A DNA stretch of 64,000 bases from positions 186,001 through 250,000 of the forward strand of contig NZ_JAJGZV010000003.1 of the NCBI RefSeq assembly GCF_020805785.1. Reading direction: 5' to 3'. The notes beneath the pieces are model-generated. The model saw nothing but the letters and a program-made list of their open reading frames with translations, was not told where the DNA came from and ran no database searches. Below are positions 1-7,501 of the stretch, one piece after another; positions within the stretch are counted from its first letter, which is position 1; each line of letters opens with the position of its first letter. A program made the translations under genes and the position numbers. The stretch is from Flavobacterium chungbukense (lineage in GTDB: Bacteria > Bacteroidota > Bacteroidia > Flavobacteriales > Flavobacteriaceae).

Positions 1-963
1 TAAACTTCCGATAAAAAAGACTAAAAATATCTGCAGATTGAAATAAGCCAGAACTGCGCCCATAACAAACATATTAATGACGGAAAAAAGCACATTTAAA
101 GAAGATGTGGTAAGAATTTTTTCGATTCGACGATGATCATTAATTCGCTGCATAATGTCTCCGGTCATTCGGACATCAAAAAAAGAAATGGGCAGATTCA
201 TTAATTTTATAAAGAAATCTGAAATCAGCGATATATTAATTCTTGTAGATAAATGCAGTAAAATCCAGCTTCTGATTAATTCTAAACCTGTTCTTCCCGC
301 AAAAATAAAAAGCATTGCAAAAAGAATTAAGTAAATAAAATTAATATTCTGATTCTGAATGCCGACATCGACAATACTCTGGGTTAAAAACGGAAAAATT
401 AAATTAAGTAAACTGCTCGCCAAAAGACCAATTGCCAACTGAATTAAAAATGATTTATATTGAAATAAATATTGCGAGAGAAATCTAAAACCTAAACCCG
501 AATTTTCTTCCTTATCAAAATCGGATTGAAAGAAATTTGGAGTCGCTTCAATCAAAAGTGCGATTCCTTCTTTTGTTTCGTCGCCAGCATTATTGCCAAT
601 CCAAAACTTGACAAATTCTTCTTTACTATATTCCAAAAGTCCAAAAGCTGGATCAGATATATAAAATTTTCCTTTTTTTATTTTATAAAGTACAACGTAA
701 TGATCTTTATTCCAATGAAGTATGCAAGGTAGAGGCGCCTCTTCAATTCTTGTTACAGACAATTTTACGCCTAAAGTCCTGAAACCAATTTTTTCGGCGG
801 CATCACTCAAAAAAAGCAAATTACTTCCTTCACGAGTTGTTTCGCTAAAATCTCTCAACTCCTGAATATTGATTGTTTTACCGTAATATTTAGCTATAAT
901 TTTTAAGCAAGTAGGCCCACAATCTTTATTATCGGCTTGTCTATAATGGGTGAATTTTTTCAA
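1..963 (-). CDS. Peptidase-C39 ABC exporter for double-glycine peptides (C-terminus cut by window)
   Basis: Exporter that cleaves a double-glycine leader and pumps the freed peptide across the inner membrane. About 320 residues are visible. The N-terminal C39 domain has the QAxxxDCGPTC motif (Cys15 catalytic) with His88 (KDHYVVLY) and Asp104 (SDPAFG), so the triad looks intact. A membrane domain follows from about residue 170; the ATPase lies outside the window. No in-frame ATG precedes the catalytic motif and a TGA sits six codons upstream, so I start at TTG 963. It lies downstream of three GG-leader peptides on the same strand, its probable substrates. The family is clear; the substrate assignment is inference from position. 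Confidence 0.9.
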   Translation of the reverse strand, partial: MKKFTHYRQADNKDCGPTCLKIIAKYYGKTINIQELRDFSETTREGSNLLFLSDAAEKIGFRTLGVKLSVTRIEEAPLPCILHWNKDHYVVLYKIKKGKFYISDPAFGLLEYSKEEFVKFWIGNNAGDETKEGIALLIEATPNFFQSDFDKEENSGLGFRFLSQYLFQYKSFLIQLAIGLLASSLLNLIFPFLTQSIVDVGIQNQNINFIYLILFAMLFIFAGRTGLELIRSWILLHLSTRINISLISDFFIKLMNLPISFFDVRMTGDIMQRINDHRRIEKILTTSSLNVLFSVINMFVMGAVLAYFNLQIFLVFFIGSL

Positions 964-1020
964 TTTATTTTGATTTATTCAAGAGCAATTTAAGAAAAAA
1001 AATTCTTGTTAATCCATAAA

Positions 1021-1051
1021 AAAACAGAGAAGACATAAATCTTCTCTGTTT
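1021..1051 (-). terminator. Hairpin upstream of ABC exporter gene
   Basis: Near-perfect inverted repeat with arms AAACAGAGAAGA and TCTTCTCTGTTT around a CATAAA loop. On the minus strand the stem is followed by a T-rich run (TTTTTTT, reading 1027 to 1014). It would end transcripts of the upstream peptide genes before the exporter gene, or attenuate them. Confidence 0.6.
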
Positions 1052-1207
1052 GGCTATTCATAAACAAATTTTTTAGCAACACAATTTCTTTAGGACATGG
1101 TCGCGGTTTTACCCTAACCAAATAAAATCAAACCCAGCGACCAACTCCTAAGAATCTTAGTACCAATCATCAATACTAAGAAAATGCTCAATGTTCCACG
1201 ATCGAGC
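1021..1207 (-). ncRNA. Candidate structured RNA between peptide gene and exporter
   Basis: No convincing reading frame is present here. On the minus strand four stems follow one another: GCTCGAT/ATTGAGC (1186-1207), CTTAGTA/TACTAAG (1156-1180), GGTCGC plus GGTTT pairing with AAACC plus GCGACC with a two-base bulge (1099-1142), and the terminator hairpin at 1021-1051. The order stems-then-terminator is what a small RNA or long leader/attenuator would look like. No promoter motif was recognised, and AT-rich DNA makes chance stems common, so this is tentative. Confidence 0.3.
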
Positions 1208-1281
1208 GCCTATACATTCAAAAAAAACATGACTAAATTCTAAATAAGGCTATATCGTATTACTTTAAAAAAGTTAAAAAA

Positions 1282-1473
1282 TTAACAACAAAGACGACTT
1301 GTATTACAAATACCCGATGTTGTATTTATCGGACAAGTTTCGCCTGGTGATATTAAAATGCATCCCGCTTCTAAGGCATAAACCCAGCATTCAGGAATTC
1401 CTCCCTTCATGTTTTTCTGTTCACTTTTATTTATTCTGTGAGCATCTTTAAGACTTAAAATTTCTTTCAACAT
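1282..1473 (-). CDS. Double-glycine-leader peptide A (Cys-rich core, 63 aa)
   Basis: Small secreted-peptide precursor. The leader MLKEILSLK...KSEQKNMKGG (residues 1-25) has the hydrophobic, charged and Gly-Gly pattern read by C39 peptidases. The predicted 38-residue core holds five cysteines: C29, C38, C47, C56 and a terminal CC pair, counted approximately. The leader matches those of the two peptides upstream although the cores are unlike. This is the last peptide of a run transcribed from the VKOR-fusion gene towards the exporter. Cysteines plus a disulfide-forming enzyme in the same operon suggest disulfide bonds in the product; the activity is unknown. Confidence 0.75.
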   Translation of the reverse strand: MLKEILSLKDAHRINKSEQKNMKGGIPECWVYALEAGCILISPGETCPINTTSGICNTSRLCC

Positions 1474-1490
1474 AACTAATACCGTTTTTT

Positions 1491-1522
1491 AATAGTAACA
1501 GAGCAAAAACTCTGTTACTATT
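1491..1522. other. Perfect 13-bp hairpin between two peptide genes
   Basis: Arms AATAGTAACAGAG and CTCTGTTACTATT around loop CAAAAA, between peptide B and peptide A. On the minus strand the stem is followed by A rather than T residues, so it fits an RNA-processing or stability element better than a classic terminator. Confidence 0.5.
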
Positions 1523-1534
1523 TAAATATTCAAA

Positions 1535-1666
1535 TTAGCAAGCATAAAATTTATCAGCTGTGGCATTGTAACAATTTGGTTCCGATGATTCGCCACCTAA
1601 AATGTTTTTCTGCTCTTTTTTTGTCAGCTTCTTTGTCTCTTTACTTTTTAAAATTTTTTCTAACAT
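1535..1666 (-). CDS. Double-glycine-leader peptide B (43 aa)
   Basis: Short precursor found by reading the gap between its two neighbours: MLEKILKSKETKKLTKKEQK is the start of the leader, ending ILGG at residue 25. The predicted core is only 18 residues, ESSEPNCYNATADKFYAC, with two cysteines (C32 and the terminal C43) that could form one ring. Leader similarity to peptides A and C, same strand and 60-70 base spacing support a real gene. It probably shares the exporter at 1-963. The product's activity cannot be told from sequence. Confidence 0.7.
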   Translation of the reverse strand: MLEKILKSKETKKLTKKEQKNILGGESSEPNCYNATADKFYAC

Positions 1667-1733
1667 AACTGGTTATTTACGTTTTTTGGGTTTAAGCTTC
1701 AAATCTGTAAAAACTTGAAACTTGTTTTTTCTG

Positions 1734-1916
1734 CTAACAGCTTCCGACATAGCTATTTGGCAAGCAGTTCCAATATGCAGGAACAGTTCCAAATTCTGTA
1801 CATCTTTTAGCTTTAAATCCGTCATCACAAATAGGAGCATTTCCTCCATTTATTGTTTTTTGCTCACTTGCAGTCAATTCTACTGCACCTTTCAATTTCA
1901 AAATATTCTTTAACAT
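1734..1916 (-). CDS. Double-glycine-leader peptide C (Cys-rich core, 60 aa)
   Basis: Precursor with leader MLKNILKLKGAVELTASEQK... ending INGG at residue 25, then a 35-residue core with four cysteines (C30, C39, C51, C60) and several aromatic residues. It starts 47 bases after the VKOR-fusion gene on the same strand. The leader scheme LKxxxxLTxxEQKxIxGG is shared with peptide B. Probably exported and trimmed by the C39 exporter; four cysteines would allow two disulfides. No known bacteriocin is recognised in the core. Confidence 0.75.
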   Translation of the reverse strand: MLKNILKLKGAVELTASEQKTINGGNAPICDDGFKAKRCTEFGTVPAYWNCLPNSYVGSC

Positions 1917-1963
1917 AACTGCAGGTTTTTGGGGTTATTATTTTAATGAACAGAATCTTCTGT

Positions 1964-3520
1964 TTATGCTGTTTTTTCTAAAACTTGAACTTCATCAACA
2001 AAATCATTCAAGAAATATTTTAATTCATTCAATTCGTACTCATTTGGAAATAATCTCTCATTTACAATTTTAACTGGGGTATAATTAAAATTATTCATCG
2101 AGCACCAATCGTATTGTTTTTGAATTTCCTGACTGATCATCATACTAACAGAATCTACTGCCCATTTTTTCAGCCATTTTTTATGTACCATTCTTTTGAT
2201 GTACCAATCAGAAATTGCTTCTACAGTTTTTCCGGGAGTGACTCTATTAATAGTCAACAATCTCTCAACAACCGTTTTATAAGGATTGTCGTTGTTTTCT
2301 GGATTAATATTAAAAAGAACGTTCAAATATATTTTGTCTGGAAACTTCAATACCAAATCAAAAGCTTCTTGAAATGTTTTGTAACAATGACCGCAACTTG
2401 GACTTAAAATGATTGAAAGTCGAACTACTGCATTTTTATTTCCAAAATTTAGACCTCTCAATTCTTCAAATCCTTTAGTGTATTTTACTTTTTTAGATAA
2501 GAAGTTTAATAGAGAATAATTTCTTTTAAATTTTTTAAGCTCTTTTAATGAATTTTCATTATCCAACATATTTTTAATCATTACTTTCACTGCCGCCCAA
2601 ATTGGAATTAAAAGCAGTAAAGAAAATACATAAGGAAAAATAGTATTCAAGCTGAAGTTTAAAGTAAAAAGGTCTGATGAAAACCATGCAATACTCTGAA
2701 CTAAAATCAAAAATGACACTGCTATACACATTACGCACCATTTTTGAATTTCAAATTTTTGAATCCAAATAGAGCAAACCACTAACGGAATCGACAACAG
2801 ACTTAAAAAACCAACAAAAATGGCAGAATTTAATGGCTGTATTAAAATAGCGATAATGCTTGCGCTAAAGAACAATAGTGGTAAATCTGAAAAGCTTAAC
2901 CACTTATTTGCAATATCGTCGTTGAAACTTATTACTGAATGACAAGAAGAGTTAGAACTTAAATTACAAAATTTTGAAATAACCGTGTTTTTAACACCCC
3001 ATTTTTGCTGAACAATAAATATGCTCACTACCAAACCAATTATCGATGTAATTAAAAACGAGCCACTAAATAAATCAAAGCTGTTGTAGAAAAATGATAA
3101 TCCGATTAAAAGAATAAGTGGCAGAAAATATTTTAACCAATTGTATTCTACTTTCAAATTTTCTCTTGCAACAACATTGTTTGGTTCGATGGCAACAATT
3201 ACTCCATTCCAGTCTAAAAGAAATTTATCATATGATAATTTTTGGCTTCCTTTTTTTGTTGTCGTAATTCGAACACCATCTTTTATCTTTTCGACCAATA
3301 TCAATTCGTCTTTAAAATAGGCTAAAAAATTAGATGGCAGATCTACGATTTGTTCTTTTGAAACTCGTACTGCTGCATTCTCTACAGAAAGCAAATCGAA
3401 CGAGTCTGTAATCGCAAATAAACTCGGATAATTTGGATGAGACAAAAACAGATCCTTAAACTCATTTTTTATGTCTGAGTATTTGTTAATTTGAAGAAAT
3501 TTTTGGACCAGTTTTAACAT
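1964..3520 (-). CDS. C39-like / VKOR / thioredoxin-like fusion protein, disulfide formation
   Basis: Three-part membrane protein of 518 residues. Residues 1-115 resemble a C39 peptidase fold (YPSLFAITDS, FLAYFKDELILVE, LLDWNGVIVAIEP) but have no catalytic Cys, so it may only bind leaders. Residues 130-315 form a VKOR domain with about six membrane segments, the loop pair C185/C193 and the active-site pair WCVMC (C262/C265). The C-terminal part is thioredoxin-like with SCGHC (C376/C379). VKOR-Trx fusions oxidise cysteines of secreted proteins using quinone. Placement directly before three Cys-bearing precursors makes those the likely substrates; this last step is inference. Confidence 0.85.
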   Translation of the reverse strand: MLKLVQKFLQINKYSDIKNEFKDLFLSHPNYPSLFAITDSFDLLSVENAAVRVSKEQIVDLPSNFLAYFKDELILVEKIKDGVRITTTKKGSQKLSYDKFLLDWNGVIVAIEPNNVVARENLKVEYNWLKYFLPLILLIGLSFFYNSFDLFSGSFLITSIIGLVVSIFIVQQKWGVKNTVISKFCNLSSNSSCHSVISFNDDIANKWLSFSDLPLLFFSASIIAILIQPLNSAIFVGFLSLLSIPLVVCSIWIQKFEIQKWCVMCIAVSFLILVQSIAWFSSDLFTLNFSLNTIFPYVFSLLLLIPIWAAVKVMIKNMLDNENSLKELKKFKRNYSLLNFLSKKVKYTKGFEELRGLNFGNKNAVVRLSIILSPSCGHCYKTFQEAFDLVLKFPDKIYLNVLFNINPENNDNPYKTVVERLLTINRVTPGKTVEAISDWYIKRMVHKKWLKKWAVDSVSMMISQEIQKQYDWCSMNNFNYTPVKIVNERLFPNEYELNELKYFLNDFVDEVQVLEKTA

Positions 3521-4106
3521 CGTTTTCGACCGTTTTTAAATCATGATTACAATGCAAAGATTGGTGTTTTTATTTATAAATATCGCATACACGCATACAT
3601 TTTATTAATTATACCACATACAATTTATAAATTATACCAAGTATACTATATATATTAAAGCATTGCAAAACAACATATTACGCTTAAAATTTTTCTTTAT
3701 AAAGCTTAAAAAGCCAATTTTCGATTAACGGTTTATGTTTTTATCTAGTTTTGGAAAAGAAATAATTCAAACATCAAAAAACATGAAAAACAAGAGATAA
3801 AAACGCCGCTATTTTATAGAAAAAAAGTGGTCAGATAGAGTAAAAAAAAGACTCAAAAAGTGATCAAAAAAAGTCCCCCCAATTGAACCAAATTACCTCT
3901 CAAAAAAAGCAAAAATCAAACGCAGAATCGTACGATTTAACTTATACATTGAAGTTTAATTTTATTGCTTTTTTTATCCAAAATAACCCAAAATTTTTTA
4001 GCGTAGCCAATTAAAAAACCCGAATTTTTTCGCCTTTAAAAGTATCGCTTAAAAATATTTATGAAAGATTTATAGTACTAAAATATAACAATCAAAAGAA
4101 AGAAAA
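3521..4106. other. 586-bp AT-rich intergenic region, divergent promoters expected
   Basis: This gap separates the minus-strand VKOR/peptide operon from the plus-strand RGG peptide array, so promoters for both must lie here. I find no reading frame longer than about 20 codons and no clean TAnnTTTG element in either direction. Only long A and T runs were seen. Confidence 0.5.
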
Positions 4107-4265
4107 ATGAAAAATACAAACTCAAAATTCGATGATTTCCAAAGTGAAATGTTAGTTAAAAATGAACTAAAAGTGATTCGTGGAGGCGACGGAATTCCTC
4201 CTGCAAATCCAGACCCAACAGATCAAGTAGATCCTAAAAAAGGAGGCGGAAACGGAAATCCGTAA
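4107..4265 (+). CDS. RGG-leader peptide, copy 1 (52 aa)
   Basis: First of six tandem small genes. The leader begins MKNTNSKFDDFQSEMLVKNE and ends LKVIRGG at residue 27; the core of 25 residues begins DGIPPANPDPTDQ and ends KKGGGNGNP. Its leader is the most diverged of the six while its core is identical to copies 2-5. The ELKVIRGG ending matches the general double-glycine precursor leaders of Bacteroidota. The core has no Cys or Ser, one Thr, and is rich in Pro, Asp, Gly and Asn. Function unknown. Confidence 0.8.
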   Translation: MKNTNSKFDDFQSEMLVKNELKVIRGGDGIPPANPDPTDQVDPKKGGGNGNP

Positions 4266-4328
4266 ACCATTACTTCTATATAAAAGCATCCATAAATCAA
4301 TTATTAAGGCATCTAAAATAGAAACATC

Positions 4329-4487
4329 ATGAAAAAATATAAATCAAATTTCGAAGATTTCCAGAATGATCAATTAGTGGCAACAGAATTAAAAGTGATC
4401 CGAGGAGGAGACGGGATTCCTCCTGCAAATCCAGACCCGACTGATCAGGTAGATCCTAAAAAAGGCGGCGGAAACGGAAATCCATAA
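4329..4487 (+). CDS. RGG-leader peptide, copy 2 (52 aa)
   Basis: Leader MKKYKSNFEDFQNDQLVATE followed by LKVIRGG (cut expected after residue 27); core identical to copy 1. The leader/core junction codons GGAGGA...TCCTCC form a short self-complementary stretch in the message. Starts at the ATG following the conserved GAAACATC. Not recognised as a named RiPP class. Confidence 0.8.
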   Translation: MKKYKSNFEDFQNDQLVATELKVIRGGDGIPPANPDPTDQVDPKKGGGNGNP

Positions 4488-4550
4488 ACCATTCCTTCCT
4501 ATATAAAAGCATCCATAAATCAATTATTAAGACATCAAAATAGAAACATC

Positions 4551-4709
4551 ATGAAAAAATATAAATCAAATTTCGAAGATTTCCAGAATGATCAATTAGT
4601 GGCAACAGAATTAAAAGTAATCCGAGGAGGAGACGGGATTCCTCCTGCTAATCCAGACCCGACTGATCAGGTAGATCCTAAAAAAGGCGGCGGAAACGGA
4701 AATCCATAA
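4551..4709 (+). CDS. RGG-leader peptide, copy 3 (52 aa)
   Basis: Protein identical to copy 2; the DNA differs at only a few silent positions (for example GTAATCC for GTGATCC before the RGG codons). Its spacer to copy 4 is two bases longer than that between copies 2 and 3. Confidence 0.8.
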   Translation: MKKYKSNFEDFQNDQLVATELKVIRGGDGIPPANPDPTDQVDPKKGGGNGNP

Positions 4710-4774
4710 ACCATTCCTCACTATATAAAAGCATCCATAAAAATCAATTATTAAGACATCAAAATAGAAACATC

Positions 4775-4933
4775 ATGAAAAAATATAAATCAAATTTCGA
4801 AGATTTCCAGAATGATCAATTAGTGGCAACAGAATTAAAAGTAATCCGCGGAGGCGACGGGATTCCTCCTGCTAATCCAGACCCGACTGATCAGGTAGAT
4901 CCTAAAAAAGGCGGCGGAAACGGAAATCCATAA
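4775..4933 (+). CDS. RGG-leader peptide, copy 4 (52 aa)
   Basis: Protein identical to copies 2 and 3. The RGG codons are CGC GGA GGC here instead of CGA GGA GGA, a silent change that links it with copies 5 and 6, which also use CGC. Same 65-base spacer to copy 5. Confidence 0.8.
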   Translation: MKKYKSNFEDFQNDQLVATELKVIRGGDGIPPANPDPTDQVDPKKGGGNGNP

Positions 4934-4998
4934 ACCATTCCTCACTATATAAAAGCATCCATAAAAATCAATTATTAAGATATCAAAATAGAAACATC

Positions 4999-5157
4999 AT
5001 GAAAAAATATAAATCAAATTTCGGAGATTTCCAGAATGACAAATTAGTGGCAACAGAATTAAAAGTAATCCGCGGAGGTGACGGAATTCCTCCTGCTAAT
5101 CCAGACCCGACTGATCAGGTAGATCCTAAAAAAGGTGGCGGAAACGGAAATCCATAA
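4999..5157 (+). CDS. RGG-leader peptide, copy 5 (52 aa)
   Basis: Differs from copies 2-4 by two leader changes, E9 to G and Q14 to K (MKKYKSNFGDFQNDKL); the core is unchanged. Variation confined to the leader while the core stays fixed suggests selection on the core product. Confidence 0.8.
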   Translation: MKKYKSNFGDFQNDKLVATELKVIRGGDGIPPANPDPTDQVDPKKGGGNGNP

Positions 5158-5220
5158 ATCATTCCTTCTATATAAAAGCATCCATAAAATCAATTATTAA
5201 GACATCTAAAAAGAAACATC

Positions 5221-5379
5221 ATGAAAAAATATAAATCAAATTTCGAAGATTTCCAGAATGATCAATTAGTGGCCAAAGAATTAAAAGTGATCCGCGGAGG
5301 TGATGGAATTCCTCCAGTAAATCCAGGTCCAACAGAACCGGTAGATCCTAAAAAAGGAGGTGGAAACGGAAATCCATGA
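5221..5379 (+). CDS. RGG-leader peptide, copy 6, variant core (52 aa)
   Basis: Last intact copy. The leader is close to copies 2-4 (T19 to K) but the core is the only altered one: it begins DGIPPVNPGPTEPVDP, changing the A, D, D and Q positions, then keeps KKGGGNGNP. It ends with TGA where the others use TAA. This copy could yield a second product from the same pathway. Confidence 0.8.
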   Translation: MKKYKSNFEDFQNDQLVAKELKVIRGGDGIPPVNPGPTEPVDPKKGGGNGNP

Positions 5380-5412
5380 TTATAAAACAGCCGAATTTAA
5401 AAGCGAAAAATT

Positions 5413-5523
5413 GTGAAAATCCAAATTATAAAAGATTTTCAGTCAGACACAATTTCCAAAAAGAGTAAAAAAGAATTTAAGGTGGTCAGCCACCAAAAGA
5501 AGGGAATAGAAGCCAACTCCTAA
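5413..5523 (+). pseudogene. Decayed seventh RGG peptide copy
   Basis: A GTG-started 36-codon frame reads KDFQSDTISKKSKKEFKVV, which lines up with EDFQNDQLVAKELKVI of copy 6, but RGG is replaced by SHQKKG and a TAA stops it early. In the same frame after the stop the DNA still encodes SGNGNGNGS, resembling the GGGNGNP tail. I read this as an old, degenerate array member. A living, divergent peptide is possible but lacks a GG cut site. Confidence 0.6.
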
Positions 5524-5559
5524 AGTGGTAATGGCAACGGAAACGGATCAAAAACAATC

Positions 5560-7335
5560 TTAAATATTACTCGCAAATTGAGCTGGAGATACTCCAGTTC
5601 TTTTGCGAAATGATTTTGCAAATGAAACTGCATTCTTAAAACCAACACTTTCTGCAATTGCTTGAGTTGAATATTTTCGATACAAATGATTGGTAATCAT
5701 TTGATTAATAACATAATTTATTTTTAATTCGTTAGAATATTCTCCGAAAGATTTTCCAAATCTTTTATTTACTACATACGATAGATAAGTCGTATTGGTC
5801 TTTATTTTCTTAGCAACATACGAAAGAGTAAAATCGGCATTTAAATATTCTAGTTTTTCTTCCAATGCCAATAATTTTTCTACAATCTTATTCTCTTTTG
5901 CTTCATCAATACTAAGATTTGCATTTTCTTTCTTCAGCTGAATTTCATCTAATTCTGGTTCTTCAATAATGACTTTTTCAATTTCAGCTTTATCAATTTC
6001 AACATTTTCAATTTCTTTTTTCTCTAAATTAGCTTTAAATTCCTCTATTAAAGCATTCATTTTCTTATGTGCTTTATTTTTATCTCTAATACTTTTAATT
6101 AGGAAAAAAACAATTCCAATTACCAGAATTACATAAAACACTTTTAAAGCTTTATTCCAAAAAACCTCGTATTTATATTTTTCTTGAACGTCTAACATTT
6201 CTTCGCTAAGATCTGCTGTACCAAGTTTATAATTTACCTCTAGAGCTTCTTCTCTCAGATTCCCTTCATATTTTTCATAAGAATCTAAATATAATTTGGA
6301 GTGTTTGTAAGCTAATTCAGGTTCATTTTTGATACTGTAAATTTTTGCCTGAATATAATTGGACTTAAAATAACTATTGTCTATTGTTTTATTTTTTATA
6401 CTTAGTGAATCTACTTTCTTTAAAAAAATAAGTGCACGATCATATTTCTTTAGAGTAAAATATAAATCTCCCAAATTAAAATTGGCAATTTGATATAAAA
6501 AAGCATTATTGGTTTGTTTTGAATAAAAAGAGATATCATAATAAATCTTTTCAGCATTACTGTAATCCTTTTTAAACAAGTAAATATTTCCTAAACTTAG
6601 TTTAGAGGTAATTTTATTGTCTTCAAATTTGTCTGAGTAAGATATTGCCTTCTTGTAAAAGTATTCTGCAGAATCTAATAAATTTATTTTATCGCGATTT
6701 TTGCCATAATAACCTTCATAAGAATTTCCTAGATTAGTATAGGTATTACTTTTAGCATTTTGAAATTGATCTTTTTCATATATACTTTCATTTTTATCTA
6801 AGAAAGCATCATTTTGTTTTAAAATCTTGATTGACAATTGAAAATTCCCAACGCTTTCATTTAATAAAGCCATATTGGCCTTGAACTTTAAGATCTGAAT
6901 AACATCGTTTATTTTAGACGAGAGTTTGATTCCTTCTTGGTAAACGCTTAACGCTTGGCTGTAATTATGCCTTTTCCAATAAACAAGACCGCGATAATTA
7001 CATAAATAGGAGTGAATCTTTACTTTTTTATTAGATTCTGGAATTTTTTTTAAATGTAGTAAGGCTTCTTCATAACTTTGATCTGATTTAACCGTATCTC
7101 CTTTTAATTGATGGAGATAAGAAGCCGCACCATGGGCAAAAGTTAAATACTCTTCATTATTTGATTTTAATAATTCTTTAACAAATGTTAAACCTTGATC
7201 ATAGTTGCCCCCATTAATGCTGAAACGGATCTTATCCTGCAATTCTAAATATTTTTGCTCGGATAGCCCCTTATTAGATTGAGCAACACCGGTATTAAGT
7301 ATCAAGAAAAATAAAAAAGAGATGATCAGCCTCAT
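5560..7335 (-). CDS. Membrane TPR protein with C-terminal AraC-type helix-turn-helix
   Basis: 591 residues: signal peptide (residues 1-19), a periplasmic-side run of TPR-like helices (about 30-370), one membrane segment (about 390-415), a Glu/Lys-rich coiled linker, then an AraC-type DNA-binding domain (about 490-591, ending NAVSFAKSFRKRTGVSPAQF). This layout is common in Bacteroidota as a membrane-anchored regulator. It converges on the RGG peptide array, making control of the peptide locus plausible but unproven. A -7-like element TATTTTTG (7356-7363, minus) lies about 20 bases before the ATG. Confidence 0.85.
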   Translation of the reverse strand: MRLIISFLFFLILNTGVAQSNKGLSEQKYLELQDKIRFSINGGNYDQGLTFVKELLKSNNEEYLTFAHGAASYLHQLKGDTVKSDQSYEEALLHLKKIPESNKKVKIHSYLCNYRGLVYWKRHNYSQALSVYQEGIKLSSKINDVIQILKFKANMALLNESVGNFQLSIKILKQNDAFLDKNESIYEKDQFQNAKSNTYTNLGNSYEGYYGKNRDKINLLDSAEYFYKKAISYSDKFEDNKITSKLSLGNIYLFKKDYSNAEKIYYDISFYSKQTNNAFLYQIANFNLGDLYFTLKKYDRALIFLKKVDSLSIKNKTIDNSYFKSNYIQAKIYSIKNEPELAYKHSKLYLDSYEKYEGNLREEALEVNYKLGTADLSEEMLDVQEKYKYEVFWNKALKVFYVILVIGIVFFLIKSIRDKNKAHKKMNALIEEFKANLEKKEIENVEIDKAEIEKVIIEEPELDEIQLKKENANLSIDEAKENKIVEKLLALEEKLEYLNADFTLSYVAKKIKTNTTYLSYVVNKRFGKSFGEYSNELKINYVINQMITNHLYRKYSTQAIAESVGFKNAVSFAKSFRKRTGVSPAQFASNI

Positions 7336-7453
7336 TTAATTTAGTTTTTGGTATTCAAAAATAGTCTTTAAATTATCAATAAACTACAATTAATTTGCCA
7401 AATTCCTAATAATTTTATTTTTACTATGAAAAAATATAACAATTTAACGGTCA

Positions 7454-7481
7454 TTTGTTATATTTTTATTACGTAAATTTG
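7454..7481 (+). promoter_or_regulatory. Bacteroidota promoter of acyl-CoA dehydrogenase gene
   Basis: TTTG at 7454-7457 and TAAATTTG at 7474-7481 with a 16-base spacer match the -33/-7 pattern. The ATG follows 20 bases later. Confidence 0.6.
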
Positions 7482-7501
7482 TTTGTTAAAAATTAAAAAA
7501 C

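Larger units (their letters stand above)
4107..5379 (+). repeat. Tandem array of six peptide genes, 222-224 bp period
   Basis: Start codons at 4107, 4329, 4551, 4775, 4999 and 5221 give unit lengths of 222, 222, 224, 224 and 222. Both the 159-base genes and the 63-65-base spacers are nearly identical. The spacers all carry AAAGCATCCATAAA, a CAATTATTAAG motif and GAAACATC directly before ATG. No terminator-like hairpin is seen within the spacers, so one polycistronic transcript is likely. Copies 2-5 differ by only a few bases, which points to recent expansion by unequal recombination. Confidence 0.95.

Noticed and set aside
526..732. Plus-strand frame of 68 residues in the exporter gene
   Set aside because: Lies antisense to a clearly conserved C39 ABC exporter; aromatic-rich shadow translation.
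1722..1913. Plus-strand 63-residue frame opposite peptide C
   Set aside because: It mirrors the GG-leader gene on the other strand and shows no signal or family of its own.
3521..4106. Possible small genes in the divergent gap
   Set aside because: Longest frames are about 20 codons with no leader motif, signal or promoter box.
4107..5379. Regularly spaced repeats as a CRISPR array
   Set aside because: Units are 222-224 bp with conserved, coding, start-to-stop content and no variable spacers.
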